Source of the DNA: Thermomonas fusca DSM 15424
Lineage (GTDB): Bacteria; Pseudomonadota; Gammaproteobacteria; Xanthomonadales; Xanthomonadaceae
Reading direction: 5' to 3'
DNA: 64,000 nucleotides
NCBI RefSeq assembly: GCF_000423885.1
Contig: NZ_AUIV01000024.1
Span: 5,636-69,635, forward strand
Shown: positions 34,591-43,192 of the stretch, piece after piece
Numbering within the stretch: the stretch's first letter is position 1
Layout: every line of letters begins with the position of its first letter
Translations under genes and position numbers: made by a program
The notes under the pieces: model-generated
The model's database searches: none
What the model saw: only the letters and a program-made list of their open reading frames with translations
Told to the model about the DNA's origin: nothing

Positions 34591-35346
34591 TCAATCCAGC
34601 GTGCGCAGATAGCCGGTGCCGCCCATCGCCCCCATCTGCCGCTGGATCGCCGCCGCGCGGCGCTGCACGTACGGCCCCGGCCTGGCAGCGCTGTAGCGCT
34701 TCGGGCTGGGCAGCACCGCCGCCAGTCGCGCTGCCTCCGCCCGACCGAGCCGCGATGCGTCCTTGCCGAAGAAGCTGCGCGACGCCGCTTGCGCGCCGTA
34801 CACGCCGTCGCCGAATTCGGCGATGTTGGCGTACACCTCCAGGATCCGCCGCTTCGGCCACAGCGCCTCGATCAGCGCCGTGTACCAGACTTCCAGCCCT
34901 TTGCGCAGCCAGCGGGTCGGCCCGATGCCCTGCCACAGGAACAGGTTCTTGGCGGTCTGCTGGCTGATGGTGCTGGCGCCGCGGATGCGCTTGACCGGCG
35001 TGCCGCGCTTCTCGGCGCGCGCGCGCATCTTCTCGTTGTGCGCCTGCGCTTTTTCGATGGCGGCAAAATCGAAGCCGTGGTGCTGGGCGAAGTTCTGGTC
35101 TTCCGCCGCCACCAGCGCCAGCGGCAGGTTCGGCGAGATCGCCCGCAGGTCGCGCCAGTCATGGGCGATGCGGAAACCGGGATTGCCGGCCAGCGCCGCA
35201 TCCAGCCAGCGCGCCGCCATGAACGCCGATATCGGCGGATCGACGAAGCGCAGCGCCAGCACCTGCAGCACGCTGAACGCCACGAACAGCAGCGGCAATC
35301 TCCACCACCAGCCGCGCAACCGACGCTTGCGGGTTCCGCCGCTCAT
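34591..35346 (-). CDS. mtgA: Monofunctional peptidoglycan glycosyltransferase
   Basis: The 251-residue inner-membrane enzyme polymerises lipid II into glycan strands without a transpeptidase domain. It has one N-terminal membrane helix (LPLLFVAFSVLQVLALRFV) and a GT51 domain with LVAAEDQNFAQHHGFDF (catalytic Glu), RGASTISQQTAKNLFLW and RRILEVYANIAEFGDGVYG. Size and motif set match MtgA. The ATG at 35346 was chosen because the upstream frame is a shadow of hslO. It lies next to the glycosyltransferase gene and divergent from hslO. Confidence 0.94.
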   Translation of the reverse strand: MSGGTRKRRLRGWWWRLPLLFVAFSVLQVLALRFVDPPISAFMAARWLDAALAGNPGFRIAHDWRDLRAISPNLPLALVAAEDQNFAQHHGFDFAAIEKAQAHNEKMRARAEKRGTPVKRIRGASTISQQTAKNLFLWQGIGPTRWLRKGLEVWYTALIEALWPKRRILEVYANIAEFGDGVYGAQAASRSFFGKDASRLGRAEAARLAAVLPSPKRYSAARPGPYVQRRAAAIQRQMGAMGGTGYLRTLD

Positions 35347-35449
35347 GCCGCGGCGCCTTGCGAATGGCGCCTGCGCGCCCCATCTCGATTCATCATCATC
35401 CCCTGCTGCCCGCGGATTATCCGCATCCGGGCTCTTCCACGGTACCCAC

Positions 35450-36349
35450 ATGAACAACATCCCCGACGCGCAGCTGCGCTTCCTGCTTCCGGCCGCCGGC
35501 GTGCGCGGCGTGGCCGTGCACCTGGGCGAGACCTGGCGCAGCATCGCCGCACGCGCCGATTACCCGCCAGCCGCGGCCGAGCTGCTGGGCGAAGCCGCTG
35601 CCGCCGCCGCGCTGTTCACCGGCCATGCCAAGGTCGATGGCCGGTTGTCGGTGCAGCTGCGCAGCAAGGGCGCGATCAGCACCCTGTTCGCCGAATGCAC
35701 CGCCGCCGGCACCCTGCGCGGCATCGTCCGCCTGAACGAGTCCGCCGACGCGCCGTCGCGCGACCTGCGCGCGCTGGGCGCGGATGCGCTGCTGGCCATC
35801 ACCATCGAGAACCCGCCGCTGGGCAATGGCGAGCCGATGCGCTACCAGGGCCTGGTGGCGCTGGAGGCGGAACGCCTGGACGCGGCATTCGAGGATTATT
35901 TCCGCCAGTCCGAACAGCTGCCCACCCGCCTGCTGCTGGCCTGCAACGGCCAGCGCGCCGCCGGCCTGCTGCTGCAGAAATTGCCGGGTGAAGAGAGCGA
36001 TGAGGACGGCTTCCGCCGCGCCAGCGCGCTGTTCGACACCCTCGGCAGCGAGGAATTGCTGGCGCTGGCGCCGGCCGACGTGGTCCACCGCCTGTTCCAC
36101 GAGGAAGCCCCGCAGCTGGTCGGCGAGAAGGCGCTGCGCTTCGCCTGCTCCTGCTCGCGCGAGCGGGTGGAGGGCATGCTGGTGTCGCTGGGCCGCGATG
36201 AGGCCGACGCCGCGGTGGACGCCGGACACGGCACCGCCTCGATCCTGTGTGAATTCTGCGGCCAGGGCTACGGTTTCGACGCCAGCCAGATCGCGGCCCT
36301 GTTCAGCCGTGAGGCCGGCATCCAGCCGGCGGCACCCGGGTTGCAGTAA
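35450..36349 (+). CDS. hslO: Redox-regulated chaperone Hsp33
   Basis: The 299-residue holdase is activated by oxidation. The N-terminal domain has LGETWRSIAARADYPP, LFTGHAKVDGRLSVQL, LFAECTAAGTLRGIVRL and ENPPLGNGEPMRYQGLV. The C-terminal zinc redox switch has the CxC and CxxC pairs in RFACSCSRERVEGML and SILCEFCGQGYGFD, so all four cysteines are present. Length and order match HslO. It is divergent from mtgA and upstream of the exported barrel-like gene. Confidence 0.95.
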   Translation: MNNIPDAQLRFLLPAAGVRGVAVHLGETWRSIAARADYPPAAAELLGEAAAAAALFTGHAKVDGRLSVQLRSKGAISTLFAECTAAGTLRGIVRLNESADAPSRDLRALGADALLAITIENPPLGNGEPMRYQGLVALEAERLDAAFEDYFRQSEQLPTRLLLACNGQRAAGLLLQKLPGEESDEDGFRRASALFDTLGSEELLALAPADVVHRLFHEEAPQLVGEKALRFACSCSRERVEGMLVSLGRDEADAAVDAGHGTASILCEFCGQGYGFDASQIAALFSREAGIQPAAPGLQ

Positions 36350-36465
36350 TTCGATCGGATCGGGGCCACCAGGCACCCGGCGCTGAGTGGCACTCATCCC
36401 GTGGAATCGCCATCGGCGCGCCGCTGGCGGACTGCCGCGCCGGGCAGTCCCGCATCCCGGCGCTA

Positions 36466-36494
36466 TTGTTAAATAAACATAAACGGGCTAGGAT
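36466..36494 (+). promoter_or_regulatory. Promoter of the exported barrel-like gene
   Basis: TTGTTA (36466-36471), a 17-base spacer and TAGGAT (36489-36494) form a sigma70-type promoter 60 bases before the start codon. The -35 region TTGTTAAATAAA is identical over 12 bases to that of the TonB receptor gene at 50.6 kb. Confidence 0.6.
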
Positions 36495-36554
36495 TTTCCT
36501 GCAGTCCTGTCGTTTTACCGGGGAACTTCGGCTTAACAAGCCGGTCACATCAGC

Positions 36555-37412
36555 ATGACCCAGCGATTCCTGCCACTTGCCGCCGCCGTGCTTGCCCTGG
36601 TGTTTGCCAGCGGCAACGTCAACGCGCAGGCGAAAAAGGACAAGCGCAGCAACTCCAGGGTCGTGCCGGTGCTCAACCGCGACAGCGGCAAGCTGGAAGC
36701 GGTGCTGCTGTTGGAGCCCGCCACTGCCGGCTCGCGCTGGCGCTTCGGCAAGACCACGCTGGAAGCGACCTACGGCCTGCAGACCGGCGATTCGCTGGCA
36801 CTGCTGTGTGATCGCCGCAACGGCGTTGCACCCGCCATCGGCCAGCTGGCAAGCAACTGCGTGTTGGCCTCGGTGGACGACGACAAACCCGGCTCAGGCA
36901 GTCGCCATGCCAACGCCGGAGTGAGCCTGGCCCGCAATGGCGGCAAACTGGGGTTGAGCTTCGGCACCGGGCGCGACACCCTGCCCGCGTGGCTGACTCC
37001 CGGCCAGGCCGGTCCTGCGCGCTACAACCAGAACGACTTCTCGCTGTTCGCGGAAAAGGCGATCAGCCGCGAAGGCTTCGTCAGCGTCGGCGGCACCGTC
37101 GCCCGCGCCCGCCTGGTCCCCGCGGCGGACGTGCCGCAGCTGGCCGACCAGTGGAACACCCGCAGCCTCAGCGTCGGTGGCGGCTATGGCGCATTCGGCG
37201 CCAACATCATCGGCCGGGTGGTCAACGTCCCGGGTGAAAGCGAAGTCTGGAAAGGCCTGGGCCTTGGCCTGACCTGGCGCACCCCGTGGAACGGCCAGCT
37301 CAGCGTCGGCGCCGACAACGTCGTCACCCGCGGCAAGAACCCGTTCCAGATCAAGGGCGATCCCAGCGACGAAGGCACCGTGCCCTACGTGCGCTACCAG
37401 CAGGATCTCTGA
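36555..37412 (+). CDS. Exported hypothetical protein, probable outer-membrane barrel
   Basis: The 285-residue protein has a signal peptide (FLPLAAAVLALVFASGNVNA) and then alternating-hydrophobicity strands with Gly/Asn turns: SRWRFGKTTLEATYGLQTG, AGVSLARNGGKLGLSFGTG, FVSVGGTVARARLVP, SLSVGGGYGAFGANIIGRVV and LGLTWRTPWNGQLSVGADNV. This suggests a small beta-barrel or periplasmic sandwich conserved in related bacteria. Cys residues in LALLCDRR and ASNCVL may form a disulfide. No family name is recognised. It ends at a strong terminator and stands alone with its own promoter. Confidence 0.8.
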   Translation: MTQRFLPLAAAVLALVFASGNVNAQAKKDKRSNSRVVPVLNRDSGKLEAVLLLEPATAGSRWRFGKTTLEATYGLQTGDSLALLCDRRNGVAPAIGQLASNCVLASVDDDKPGSGSRHANAGVSLARNGGKLGLSFGTGRDTLPAWLTPGQAGPARYNQNDFSLFAEKAISREGFVSVGGTVARARLVPAADVPQLADQWNTRSLSVGGGYGAFGANIIGRVVNVPGESEVWKGLGLGLTWRTPWNGQLSVGADNVVTRGKNPFQIKGDPSDEGTVPYVRYQQDL

Positions 37413-37464
37413 GGCGCCGCCCGCGCCCGCCACGCAGCGGCAGCTCAACGTCAGGCGCAACAGG

Positions 37465-37498
37465 AAAAGGCCGCATTCGATGCGGCCTTTTCGTTTTC
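37465..37498. terminator. Bidirectional intrinsic terminator
   Basis: AAAAGGCCGCAT and ATGCGGCCTTTT form a perfect 12-bp stem around TCG. A T-rich tail follows on the plus strand and an equivalent one on the minus strand. It serves the convergent barrel-like gene and the sigma/DUF4097 operon. Confidence 0.9.
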
Positions 37499-37523
37499 GC
37501 AGCACCTGTCACAGCGCTGGCGA

Positions 37524-38417
37524 TCAGGGCAGGACCAGCCGCGCGTCGCCAGAAAAAGTCTGCATGCGGATATCGCCCTTGCCGGCGCCGTAGCGCACGC
37601 GGAAGCTGGAGCCTGGGCCGAATTCCTCCTTGCGGATCTTCGCACCCGGCGCGGCCAGGTCGCCGCTGAAGCTTTCGCCGGACACCTGCGCCGACAGGTC
37701 CGCCGGCAGGCGCAGGCGCAGGTCGCCGCTGACGCTTTCCATCCGGATCTCGCCGTCGTCGGCCAGCGCCAGATTCAGATCCATGTCACCGGATACTGAA
37801 CTCGCCGCGAGCTTGCGCGCATGCTCGCCCAGCGTGTCCAGACGGATGTCTCCCGACACGCTTTCCAGCGCGATCGCCCCGTCCAGTCGCCCCTGCACGA
37901 CCAGTTGGCCGCTGACCGTCTCCACCCGCAGCTCCTTGCTGTTCATCGCGAGCCGGATATCACCGCTCACAGAGCTGATGCCGCCGCGCCGCGGCGCACC
38001 GTTGGCGACGATGTCGCCGCTGACCGACTCCAGCTCCAGCTCGCGCGAGGCCATACCGGTGACGCTGATGTCCGCGGACACGGTTTCCACCTCCAGGTCG
38101 GCCAGCAAGGGCATCTGCACCATCAGGTGCGTGGGCTGCGCATTGCCGCTGCGCGACGGATACCGAACCTTGATCCGAAGCACCCGGCCGTCGCCCTCGA
38201 CCGAGAGCTTTTCCACGCCGTCACCCAGCGAGCCGGTCAGCTTCACTTCCGGCCGGTCCCAGGCCACCACCTCGACTTTTCCCTTGAGGTTTTCGATTTC
38301 GACCCGGCCGCGTGCATCCAGCGGGCGGGTCTGGCTGATCGGCGTCGCCGCCATGGCCGGCAGCGCGCTCGCGGCGGCCAGCGCAGTCCACAACATTCCG
38401 GCAAGGATTTTCATCAT
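37524..38417 (-). CDS. DUF4097 family exported beta-helix-like protein
   Basis: The 297-residue protein has a signal peptide (ILAGMLWTALAAASALPAMA) and then at least seven tandem units of the pattern (E)SVSGD(I/L/M), about 20 residues apart, for example LELESVSGDIVANG, ISSVSGDIRLAMN and IRMESVSGDLRLRL. This gives a solenoid-like adhesin fold typical of DUF4097 proteins. Function is unknown; relatives are often linked to sigma/anti-sigma genes. It is the last gene of an ECF sigma operon and starts seven bases after the putative anti-sigma stop. Tandem ATG codons at 38417 and 38414 are both possible starts after GAGG. Confidence 0.87.
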   Translation of the reverse strand: MMKILAGMLWTALAAASALPAMAATPISQTRPLDARGRVEIENLKGKVEVVAWDRPEVKLTGSLGDGVEKLSVEGDGRVLRIKVRYPSRSGNAQPTHLMVQMPLLADLEVETVSADISVTGMASRELELESVSGDIVANGAPRRGGISSVSGDIRLAMNSKELRVETVSGQLVVQGRLDGAIALESVSGDIRLDTLGEHARKLAASSVSGDMDLNLALADDGEIRMESVSGDLRLRLPADLSAQVSGESFSGDLAAPGAKIRKEEFGPGSSFRVRYGAGKGDIRMQTFSGDARLVLP

Positions 38418-38424
38418 CGATTCC

Positions 38425-38922
38425 TCAGGTAAAAAGGGCGCGGCGCGACAGGGCGAGCCGGCGGGCATAGATCTGGCGCAGTTGCTCCAACAGCTGCGGG
38501 GACTGCGGATGCAAGCGCAGGGCAGCGAGCACTTGCTGGGCGCCATGATCCAGCGCGTCCAGTCCCGGCCGCCAACTGGCCGGAGTCGCAGCGGCGTCCA
38601 GCTCGCGCAGCGCGGCCTGGTAATGCAGGGTCAAGGCCTCCGCCTCGCTGGCCACCGGCGCGACCGCCGCAGGCGTCGGTGCGGACACCGCCACCGGGCG
38701 CACCTGATCCGGGGCACCCTGCCGGGCCAGCCCCAGCGCCAGCAGCATCGATGCCGCCATCACCAACGGCCAGATGCGGCGCGGGGGGCGTGCCGCCACC
38801 GGCTGCGGCGACAGCCTCGCCGCAATGCCCGGCCACAGATCGTGCCCGGGTTCGATGTCGCGGCGCAGAGACTGCAGCGCCATGCGCAAAGCGGCCTCGC
38901 CGATTTCGTGTTCCGTACTCAT
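38425..38922 (-). CDS. Putative anti-sigma factor / single-pass membrane protein
   Basis: The 165-residue protein has a ~50-residue cytosolic N-terminus (EIGEAALRMALQSLRRDIEP), one membrane helix (IWPLVMAASMLLALGLA) and a periplasmic, Ala-rich helical tail ending IYARRLALSRRAL. No zinc-binding HxxxCxxC motif is visible, so it is not a classical ZAS anti-sigma. The assignment rests on topology and on the four-base overlap (ATGA) with the sigma-factor gene upstream. It could alternatively be a structural membrane protein of the operon. Confidence 0.65.
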   Translation of the reverse strand: MSTEHEIGEAALRMALQSLRRDIEPGHDLWPGIAARLSPQPVAARPPRRIWPLVMAASMLLALGLARQGAPDQVRPVAVSAPTPAAVAPVASEAEALTLHYQAALRELDAAATPASWRPGLDALDHGAQQVLAALRLHPQSPQLLEQLRQIYARRLALSRRALFT

Positions 38923-39491
38923 GCCGTCTCTCCGATCCGCGCCCGCAGCAGTCCGCGCGCCCGATGCAGCTGCGCCTTCGAACTGCCCACCGCCATGCCC
39001 AGCTCACCGGCGATTTCCTCGTGCTTCCAGCCTTCCACGTCGTGCAGTACCAACACCGCACGCGCACGCGGCGGCAGGCTGGCGACCGCGCGCTCCAGGT
39101 CGCGCCCGAGCACGGCGCGACCGACCGTATCCGGCGTGGCCACCGCATCGAGCGCGTCGTCGTCATCTTCCTGCCACGGCCGGCTGCGGCGCGCACGCAG
39201 CTCCATCAGCGCGGTATTGACCGCCAGCCGATGCAGCCAGGTGGCGACCGCGCTCTCGAAGCGGAAGGCCGGCAGCGCCTGCCATGCACGCACGAACGCC
39301 TCCTGGGTGAGATCCTCCGCCCGCGCGCCCGCCTGCCCCACCAGCCGCACGATCACCCCGTGCACGCGGCGGTGGTGGCGGCGGTAGAGCTGCTCGAACG
39401 CGGACACATCGGCCATAGCCGCACGGCGCGCCAGGGCGGCGTCGGCTTCGGCGTCAGTTGCCTGCGGCAGTGGCATGGTCTGCATGAGCAT
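38919..39491 (-). CDS. ECF RNA polymerase sigma factor
   Basis: The 190-residue protein has sigma region 2 (SAFEQLYRRHHRRVHGVI, RAEDLTQEAFVRAWQALPAF, ATWLHRLAVNTALMELR) and region 4 (LPPRARAVLVLHDVEGWKHE, EIAGELGMAVGSSKAQLHRA), the standard ECF pair. It heads a three-gene operon with a putative membrane anti-sigma and a DUF4097 protein, suggesting an envelope signal. Start codons at 39491, 39485 or 39476 all fit; none has a decisive Shine-Dalgarno. The target promoter is not known. Confidence 0.92.
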   Translation of the reverse strand: MLMQTMPLPQATDAEADAALARRAAMADVSAFEQLYRRHHRRVHGVIVRLVGQAGARAEDLTQEAFVRAWQALPAFRFESAVATWLHRLAVNTALMELRARRSRPWQEDDDDALDAVATPDTVGRAVLGRDLERAVASLPPRARAVLVLHDVEGWKHEEIAGELGMAVGSSKAQLHRARGLLRARIGETA

Positions 39492-39585
39492 GCTGATTCT
39501 GATGCGCGGGGGCGGCAGATGGTTTAAGAAAACTCACGAGTCCAGGCAATTGCCAAGTTCTTTGGCGGTTTCGGGAGGCGGAAAA

Positions 39586-39618
39586 ATGAAAAAAGGCCGG
39601 CCCCTCGCAGGGCCGGCC
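39586..39618 (-). terminator. Intrinsic terminator of the TonB receptor gene at 39.6 kb
   Basis: Minus-strand stem GGCCGGCCC/GGGCCGGCC (9 bp perfect, six-base loop) is followed by TTTTTTCATTTTT. It lies 28 bases after the receptor stop codon. Confidence 0.92.
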
Positions 39619-39645
39619 TCGAAGCTAAATCCAACTTCCGAAAAA

Positions 39646-42600
39646 TCAGAAGTCGTAGCGCGCGGTGAAGCGGAAGCTCCGCGGGCTGCTGTAGTACAGC
39701 ACCTGGCCGTAACGCGGGTTCACGGTGGTGCGGCTGCTGGCCGAACGCTCGTAGTAACCGGTCGGAGTCTGGCTGTCGAACAGGTTCAGCACGTCCATCG
39801 CCAGAGTCAGGCCCTTCATCCAGTTCGGGGTGTAGGTCAGGTTGACGTTGAACGTTGCCGTCCACGGAGTCTCGCCATGGCTGCCACGCGGCGAGAACAC
39901 GTAATCCGCGTTCGGGACCGCGTTCGGGTTGTTGACTGCGGTCTGGGCACCCGGGACGCCGCAGTACGAGTAGTAGGCGCCGTTGTAGATGCCCGGCTTC
40001 GCATACGGCCAGTAGCTGTAGCAGCTACGCGGACGGCCGCTCTGCACGATGGCCGAACCACCCATGCGCCACTCGTCGGTGAAGCGATAAGAACCGATGG
40101 CCTTGACCTGGTGGGTACGGTTGTTCGGCAGGCTGCCGCTCACGCCGTACATCAGCTCCGGCAAATCCCAATCCTGCGTCACCGACACGTCGCCTTGGCC
40201 GCCACTGCCGGTATCCACCGACGAGTTCAGCTGACCTTCGGCGTTGCCCCAGTTGTGCGACAGCGTGTAGTCGACGCGACCGAAGAAGTTGCCTTCGCGG
40301 TACTGGGCGTACATGTCCAGCGCGACATACTTGCGCTTCAGCTTCGGGAACGGGGTGCCGAAATCCTGGGCGAAGTCATGCGTCACCTGGACCAGGTTGC
40401 CGGTACCGTCGTCTTCCCAGAAGGTCGCGACGTTCGTACCCGCGTTGAAGATGAAGCATTCGGTCGGGCAGATGTCGTCGATGGCATTCTTCAGGTCGCG
40501 GAAGGTCGCCTTCGCACCCCAGGAGAAGGAATCGGTCTCGTTGCGCTCCATGCCGAGGATGAACTCGTCCTGGTAGTGCGGCTTCAGGTCCACCTGCGCG
40601 ATCGTGCGCGGATCCTTGTCGTAACCACACTCCACGTTGGAAGACATGCCACCGTTGGCGCAGGTGTACGGGCTGGTGGCGCTGGTGTACGGGATCGCCG
40701 CCAGTCCGGTAGGCGTGCCGTCGGCCGCGATGCCAGTATAGGTGAAGTATTGCGCGGTGCTCAGCGACGGGTTGGAGCCGCGCACGGACACGTTGTTGGG
40801 CAGCGCCAGGTGGTAGCGGCCGATGTTGCCGAACACCTTGAACCTGGAGTCGCCGTTCACGTCCCAGCTGAAGCCGAGGCGCGGCGCCCAGTTGTTCTTC
40901 TGCTCAACGTAGGCTTCGCCGTTTCCGTTGTAGTTGGTGAAGCCGTCGTTGCGCAGGCCGAGGCTCAGCAACAGGTTGTCGGTGATGTGCCAGCGGTCTT
41001 CGATGTACATCGCCTTCTGCTTGACGGTCGTGTAGCCACCGTGCTCATAGAAGTTCTTCGAGACATAGTAGCCCTGGGTACCCAGGCCGCCACCGGAATC
41101 CGGCGAGCCGACGTAATGGCTGGCATCGAGCGCGGCAGTCGGGTTACTGGCCAGGCCATAGCTCCAGTAGTAGCCGGTCGGACCGACTACGTTGTCACCG
41201 CGGAAAGACACAGCTTCGAAGTAGTCGTAACCCGCACGGAGCTCGTGATCCCCCAGCGTGTAGTTGACGTCGAAGCGGATGGCCTTGGTGTCGTCCGCGC
41301 CAGCGTAATCGTAGGTCGGGCCGAACTTCTGCGGATTGGTGATGCTGGCATAGGCGGCGGGGACAACGCCCGACGAAATGCTGGTGTAAACCTTGGTCGG
41401 GTCGTAACCGGTCATCGGGTTCGGATACAGATCGATGCTCTGCTCGCCGTACATGGCTGAGATACTGAGGTTGTCGGTCAGGTAACCGGTGTACTTCGCC
41501 ACATACAGGCGGGTCTTCGATTCGGTGGTGCTGCCGTTGTAGTACAGCTGGTCGCGCTGGCGGGTGTCGTAGTTGAACCCGTAATAGGACGCCTTGGTTT
41601 CGCTGTTGTCCTGGACCCCGGTGAACTCGAGCAGGTGGTCGTCGTTGATGTTCCAGTCCAGCTTCACGGTCCAGCGCGGGTCGGTGTAACGGTAGACACC
41701 CCAGGCCTGGGCCAGATTGGTGGCACTGACCGCGGACACGCCGGCGGCGTTCTTGCCCATCAGGTTGCCAGTGACGCGCGATGACTCGCTGTTGGTCACG
41801 GTGCGTTCGGCGTTGGCGTAGATGAACAAGCGATCCTTGAGGATCGGGCCACCGAAGTAGAAGCCGTAAACCTGGGTCTCCGAGCGGTTCAGGCCGTTGA
41901 GGTCATACAGCTTGCCGTCGGTCCAGTTCGCCGGGTTGTTGCCGGCGGTGGTGTTGTAGTGGTTGGCCGAGCTCCAGTTACCGGTGTCCGGATAGTAGAT
42001 GTCCTTGGCGTTGCTACGGAGCGAAGCAGGGGTGTACATGGCGTAGACGCCACCCTTCCACTCGTTGGTGCCGCGCTTGGTGACCAGGCTGACCACGCCG
42101 CCCGTGGAGCGGCCGAATTCGGCCCCGTAACCGCCGAGCAACACCTGCTGCTGGGCGATCGAGTCGAAGCCCAGGGTCGTAGAACCGATGTTGGTCAGCG
42201 GGTTGGTGACCGGGAATCCGTTGATGTAGTACGCGTTCTCGGACGCGGCGGCGCCACCGAAGCTGCCTACGTTGGAGGACCGGCTGTTGTATGCGGTGGA
42301 GTTGATCACGCCGGGCGCCAGCAGGGCGACGGCATTGACGTCACGCGGCACGGCCAGCTCCTGGAGCTGTTCGGCCGTGAAGACGGTGCGGGTGTCGGTC
42401 TGCGAGACGTCGATGCCCTGAATGGTGTCGGCCTGGACGACAACTGACCCCAGCGTTGTCGTCGTATCGCCAAAGTCAATCTGTGCGCCGGATGCCACCA
42501 GCACGGTCACGTCACGGGTATCCCCTCCCGACGTCACCTTGTAGCGCCCCGCAGGCAGCGTGCTGGCGTTGTAGCGGCCCGCAGCGTCCGCGGTGATGGT

Positions 42601-42768
42601 GCGGGTCAGGCCGGTTTCGCTGACGATGGTGACGGTTTGACCGGGCGTGGTCTTGCCGAAGATGGAGCCGGAGGTGCTCTGCGCCTGGATGGTGCCTGCG
42701 AAGCACAGACCCAGAGCGACGGTGAGCGCGCTCCGCTTAAGGCCCTTGGCGAGGTAACTGGAAGCCAT
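39646..42768 (-). CDS. Oar-like TonB-dependent outer-membrane receptor (promoter split by IS)
   Basis: The 1,040-residue protein has a signal peptide (SALTVALGLCFAGTIQAQ) and an N-terminal carboxypeptidase-regulatory-like domain (about 30-110: GSIFGKTTPGQTVTIVSE, AGRYNASTLPAGRYKV). A plug domain follows (AVALLAPGVINSTAYN, PVTNPLTNIG, GGYGAEFGRSTGGVVSLVTK), then a large beta-barrel ending with the typical aromatic C-terminus FTARYDF. It resembles Oar-type receptors for peptides or other large ligands. A paralogue lies at 47.6-50.6 kb and two sulfotransferases lie between. An IS3-family element interrupts its 5' leader 62 bases before the ATG, so expression is probably lowered or lost. The barrel itself is intact. 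Confidence 0.93.
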   Translation of the reverse strand: MASSYLAKGLKRSALTVALGLCFAGTIQAQSTSGSIFGKTTPGQTVTIVSETGLTRTITADAAGRYNASTLPAGRYKVTSGGDTRDVTVLVASGAQIDFGDTTTTLGSVVVQADTIQGIDVSQTDTRTVFTAEQLQELAVPRDVNAVALLAPGVINSTAYNSRSSNVGSFGGAAASENAYYINGFPVTNPLTNIGSTTLGFDSIAQQQVLLGGYGAEFGRSTGGVVSLVTKRGTNEWKGGVYAMYTPASLRSNAKDIYYPDTGNWSSANHYNTTAGNNPANWTDGKLYDLNGLNRSETQVYGFYFGGPILKDRLFIYANAERTVTNSESSRVTGNLMGKNAAGVSAVSATNLAQAWGVYRYTDPRWTVKLDWNINDDHLLEFTGVQDNSETKASYYGFNYDTRQRDQLYYNGSTTESKTRLYVAKYTGYLTDNLSISAMYGEQSIDLYPNPMTGYDPTKVYTSISSGVVPAAYASITNPQKFGPTYDYAGADDTKAIRFDVNYTLGDHELRAGYDYFEAVSFRGDNVVGPTGYYWSYGLASNPTAALDASHYVGSPDSGGGLGTQGYYVSKNFYEHGGYTTVKQKAMYIEDRWHITDNLLLSLGLRNDGFTNYNGNGEAYVEQKNNWAPRLGFSWDVNGDSRFKVFGNIGRYHLALPNNVSVRGSNPSLSTAQYFTYTGIAADGTPTGLAAIPYTSATSPYTCANGGMSSNVECGYDKDPRTIAQVDLKPHYQDEFILGMERNETDSFSWGAKATFRDLKNAIDDICPTECFIFNAGTNVATFWEDDGTGNLVQVTHDFAQDFGTPFPKLKRKYVALDMYAQYREGNFFGRVDYTLSHNWGNAEGQLNSSVDTGSGGQGDVSVTQDWDLPELMYGVSGSLPNNRTHQVKAIGSYRFTDEWRMGGSAIVQSGRPRSCYSYWPYAKPGIYNGAYYSYCGVPGAQTAVNNPNAVPNADYVFSPRGSHGETPWTATFNVNLTYTPNWMKGLTLAMDVLNLFDSQTPTGYYERSASSRTTVNPRYGQVLYYSSPRSFRFTARYDF

Positions 42769-42830
42769 TGATGAAATCCCCGATGTGAGACGAATTGACA
42801 GGTAGGTGAACACCATGTCCGACCGTTCAG

Positions 42831-42858
42831 TGGACCGACCAGCCTTTCGTAGACATCC
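42831..42858 (+). repeat. Left inverted repeat of the IS3-family element
   Basis: Begins TGGACCGACCAG and later shares TAGACA with the right repeat in the same register. It matches the reverse complement of 44043-44070 over most positions. Confidence 0.9.
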
Positions 42859-42872
42859 GGACGCCATAATTC

Positions 42873-43175
42873 ATGGCAATGACCGAGGTGTTTATGGGCA
42901 ACAGCAAGCAGTACACGGATGAGTTCCGGGCCGAGGCGGTGAAGCAGGTGATCGACCGCGGCTTCACGGTGGTGGACGTCGCCGCCCGGATCGGGATCCC
43001 CAAGCACACGCTGTATGGCTGGGTGCAGGTGGCGAGGAAGATGGCGCCAGCATCGGGCGCTTCAGCAGCGCCGAGCGACTCGGCCGAGATCCGCCGGCTC
43101 AAGGCTGAGCTGCGGCGCGTGACCGAGGAGCGCGACATCCTAAAAAAAGCCGCCGCGTACTTTGCCAAGGGGTAA
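42873..43175 (+). CDS. IS3-family transposase OrfA
   Basis: The 100-residue protein has a helix-turn-helix (YTDEFRAEAVKQVIDRGFTV, DVAARIGIPKHTLYGWVQ) followed by a leucine-zipper-like helix (EIRRLKAELRRVTEERDILK). It binds the IS ends. An alternative start is the ATG at 42894 (MGNSKQYTDEF). Near its 3' end the run of seven A (43142-43148) lets ribosomes slip -1 into orfB to make the OrfAB transposase. Confidence 0.93.
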   Translation: MAMTEVFMGNSKQYTDEFRAEAVKQVIDRGFTVVDVAARIGIPKHTLYGWVQVARKMAPASGASAAPSDSAEIRRLKAELRRVTEERDILKKAAAYFAKG

Positions 43176-43192
43176 AGGCGAAGTACGCGTTC

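Noticed and set aside
37600..38350. Tandem DNA repeat or CRISPR-like array within the DUF4097 gene
   Set aside because: The periodicity is at protein level (SVSGD units) with variable DNA and spacing; there are no identical repeats with unique spacers.
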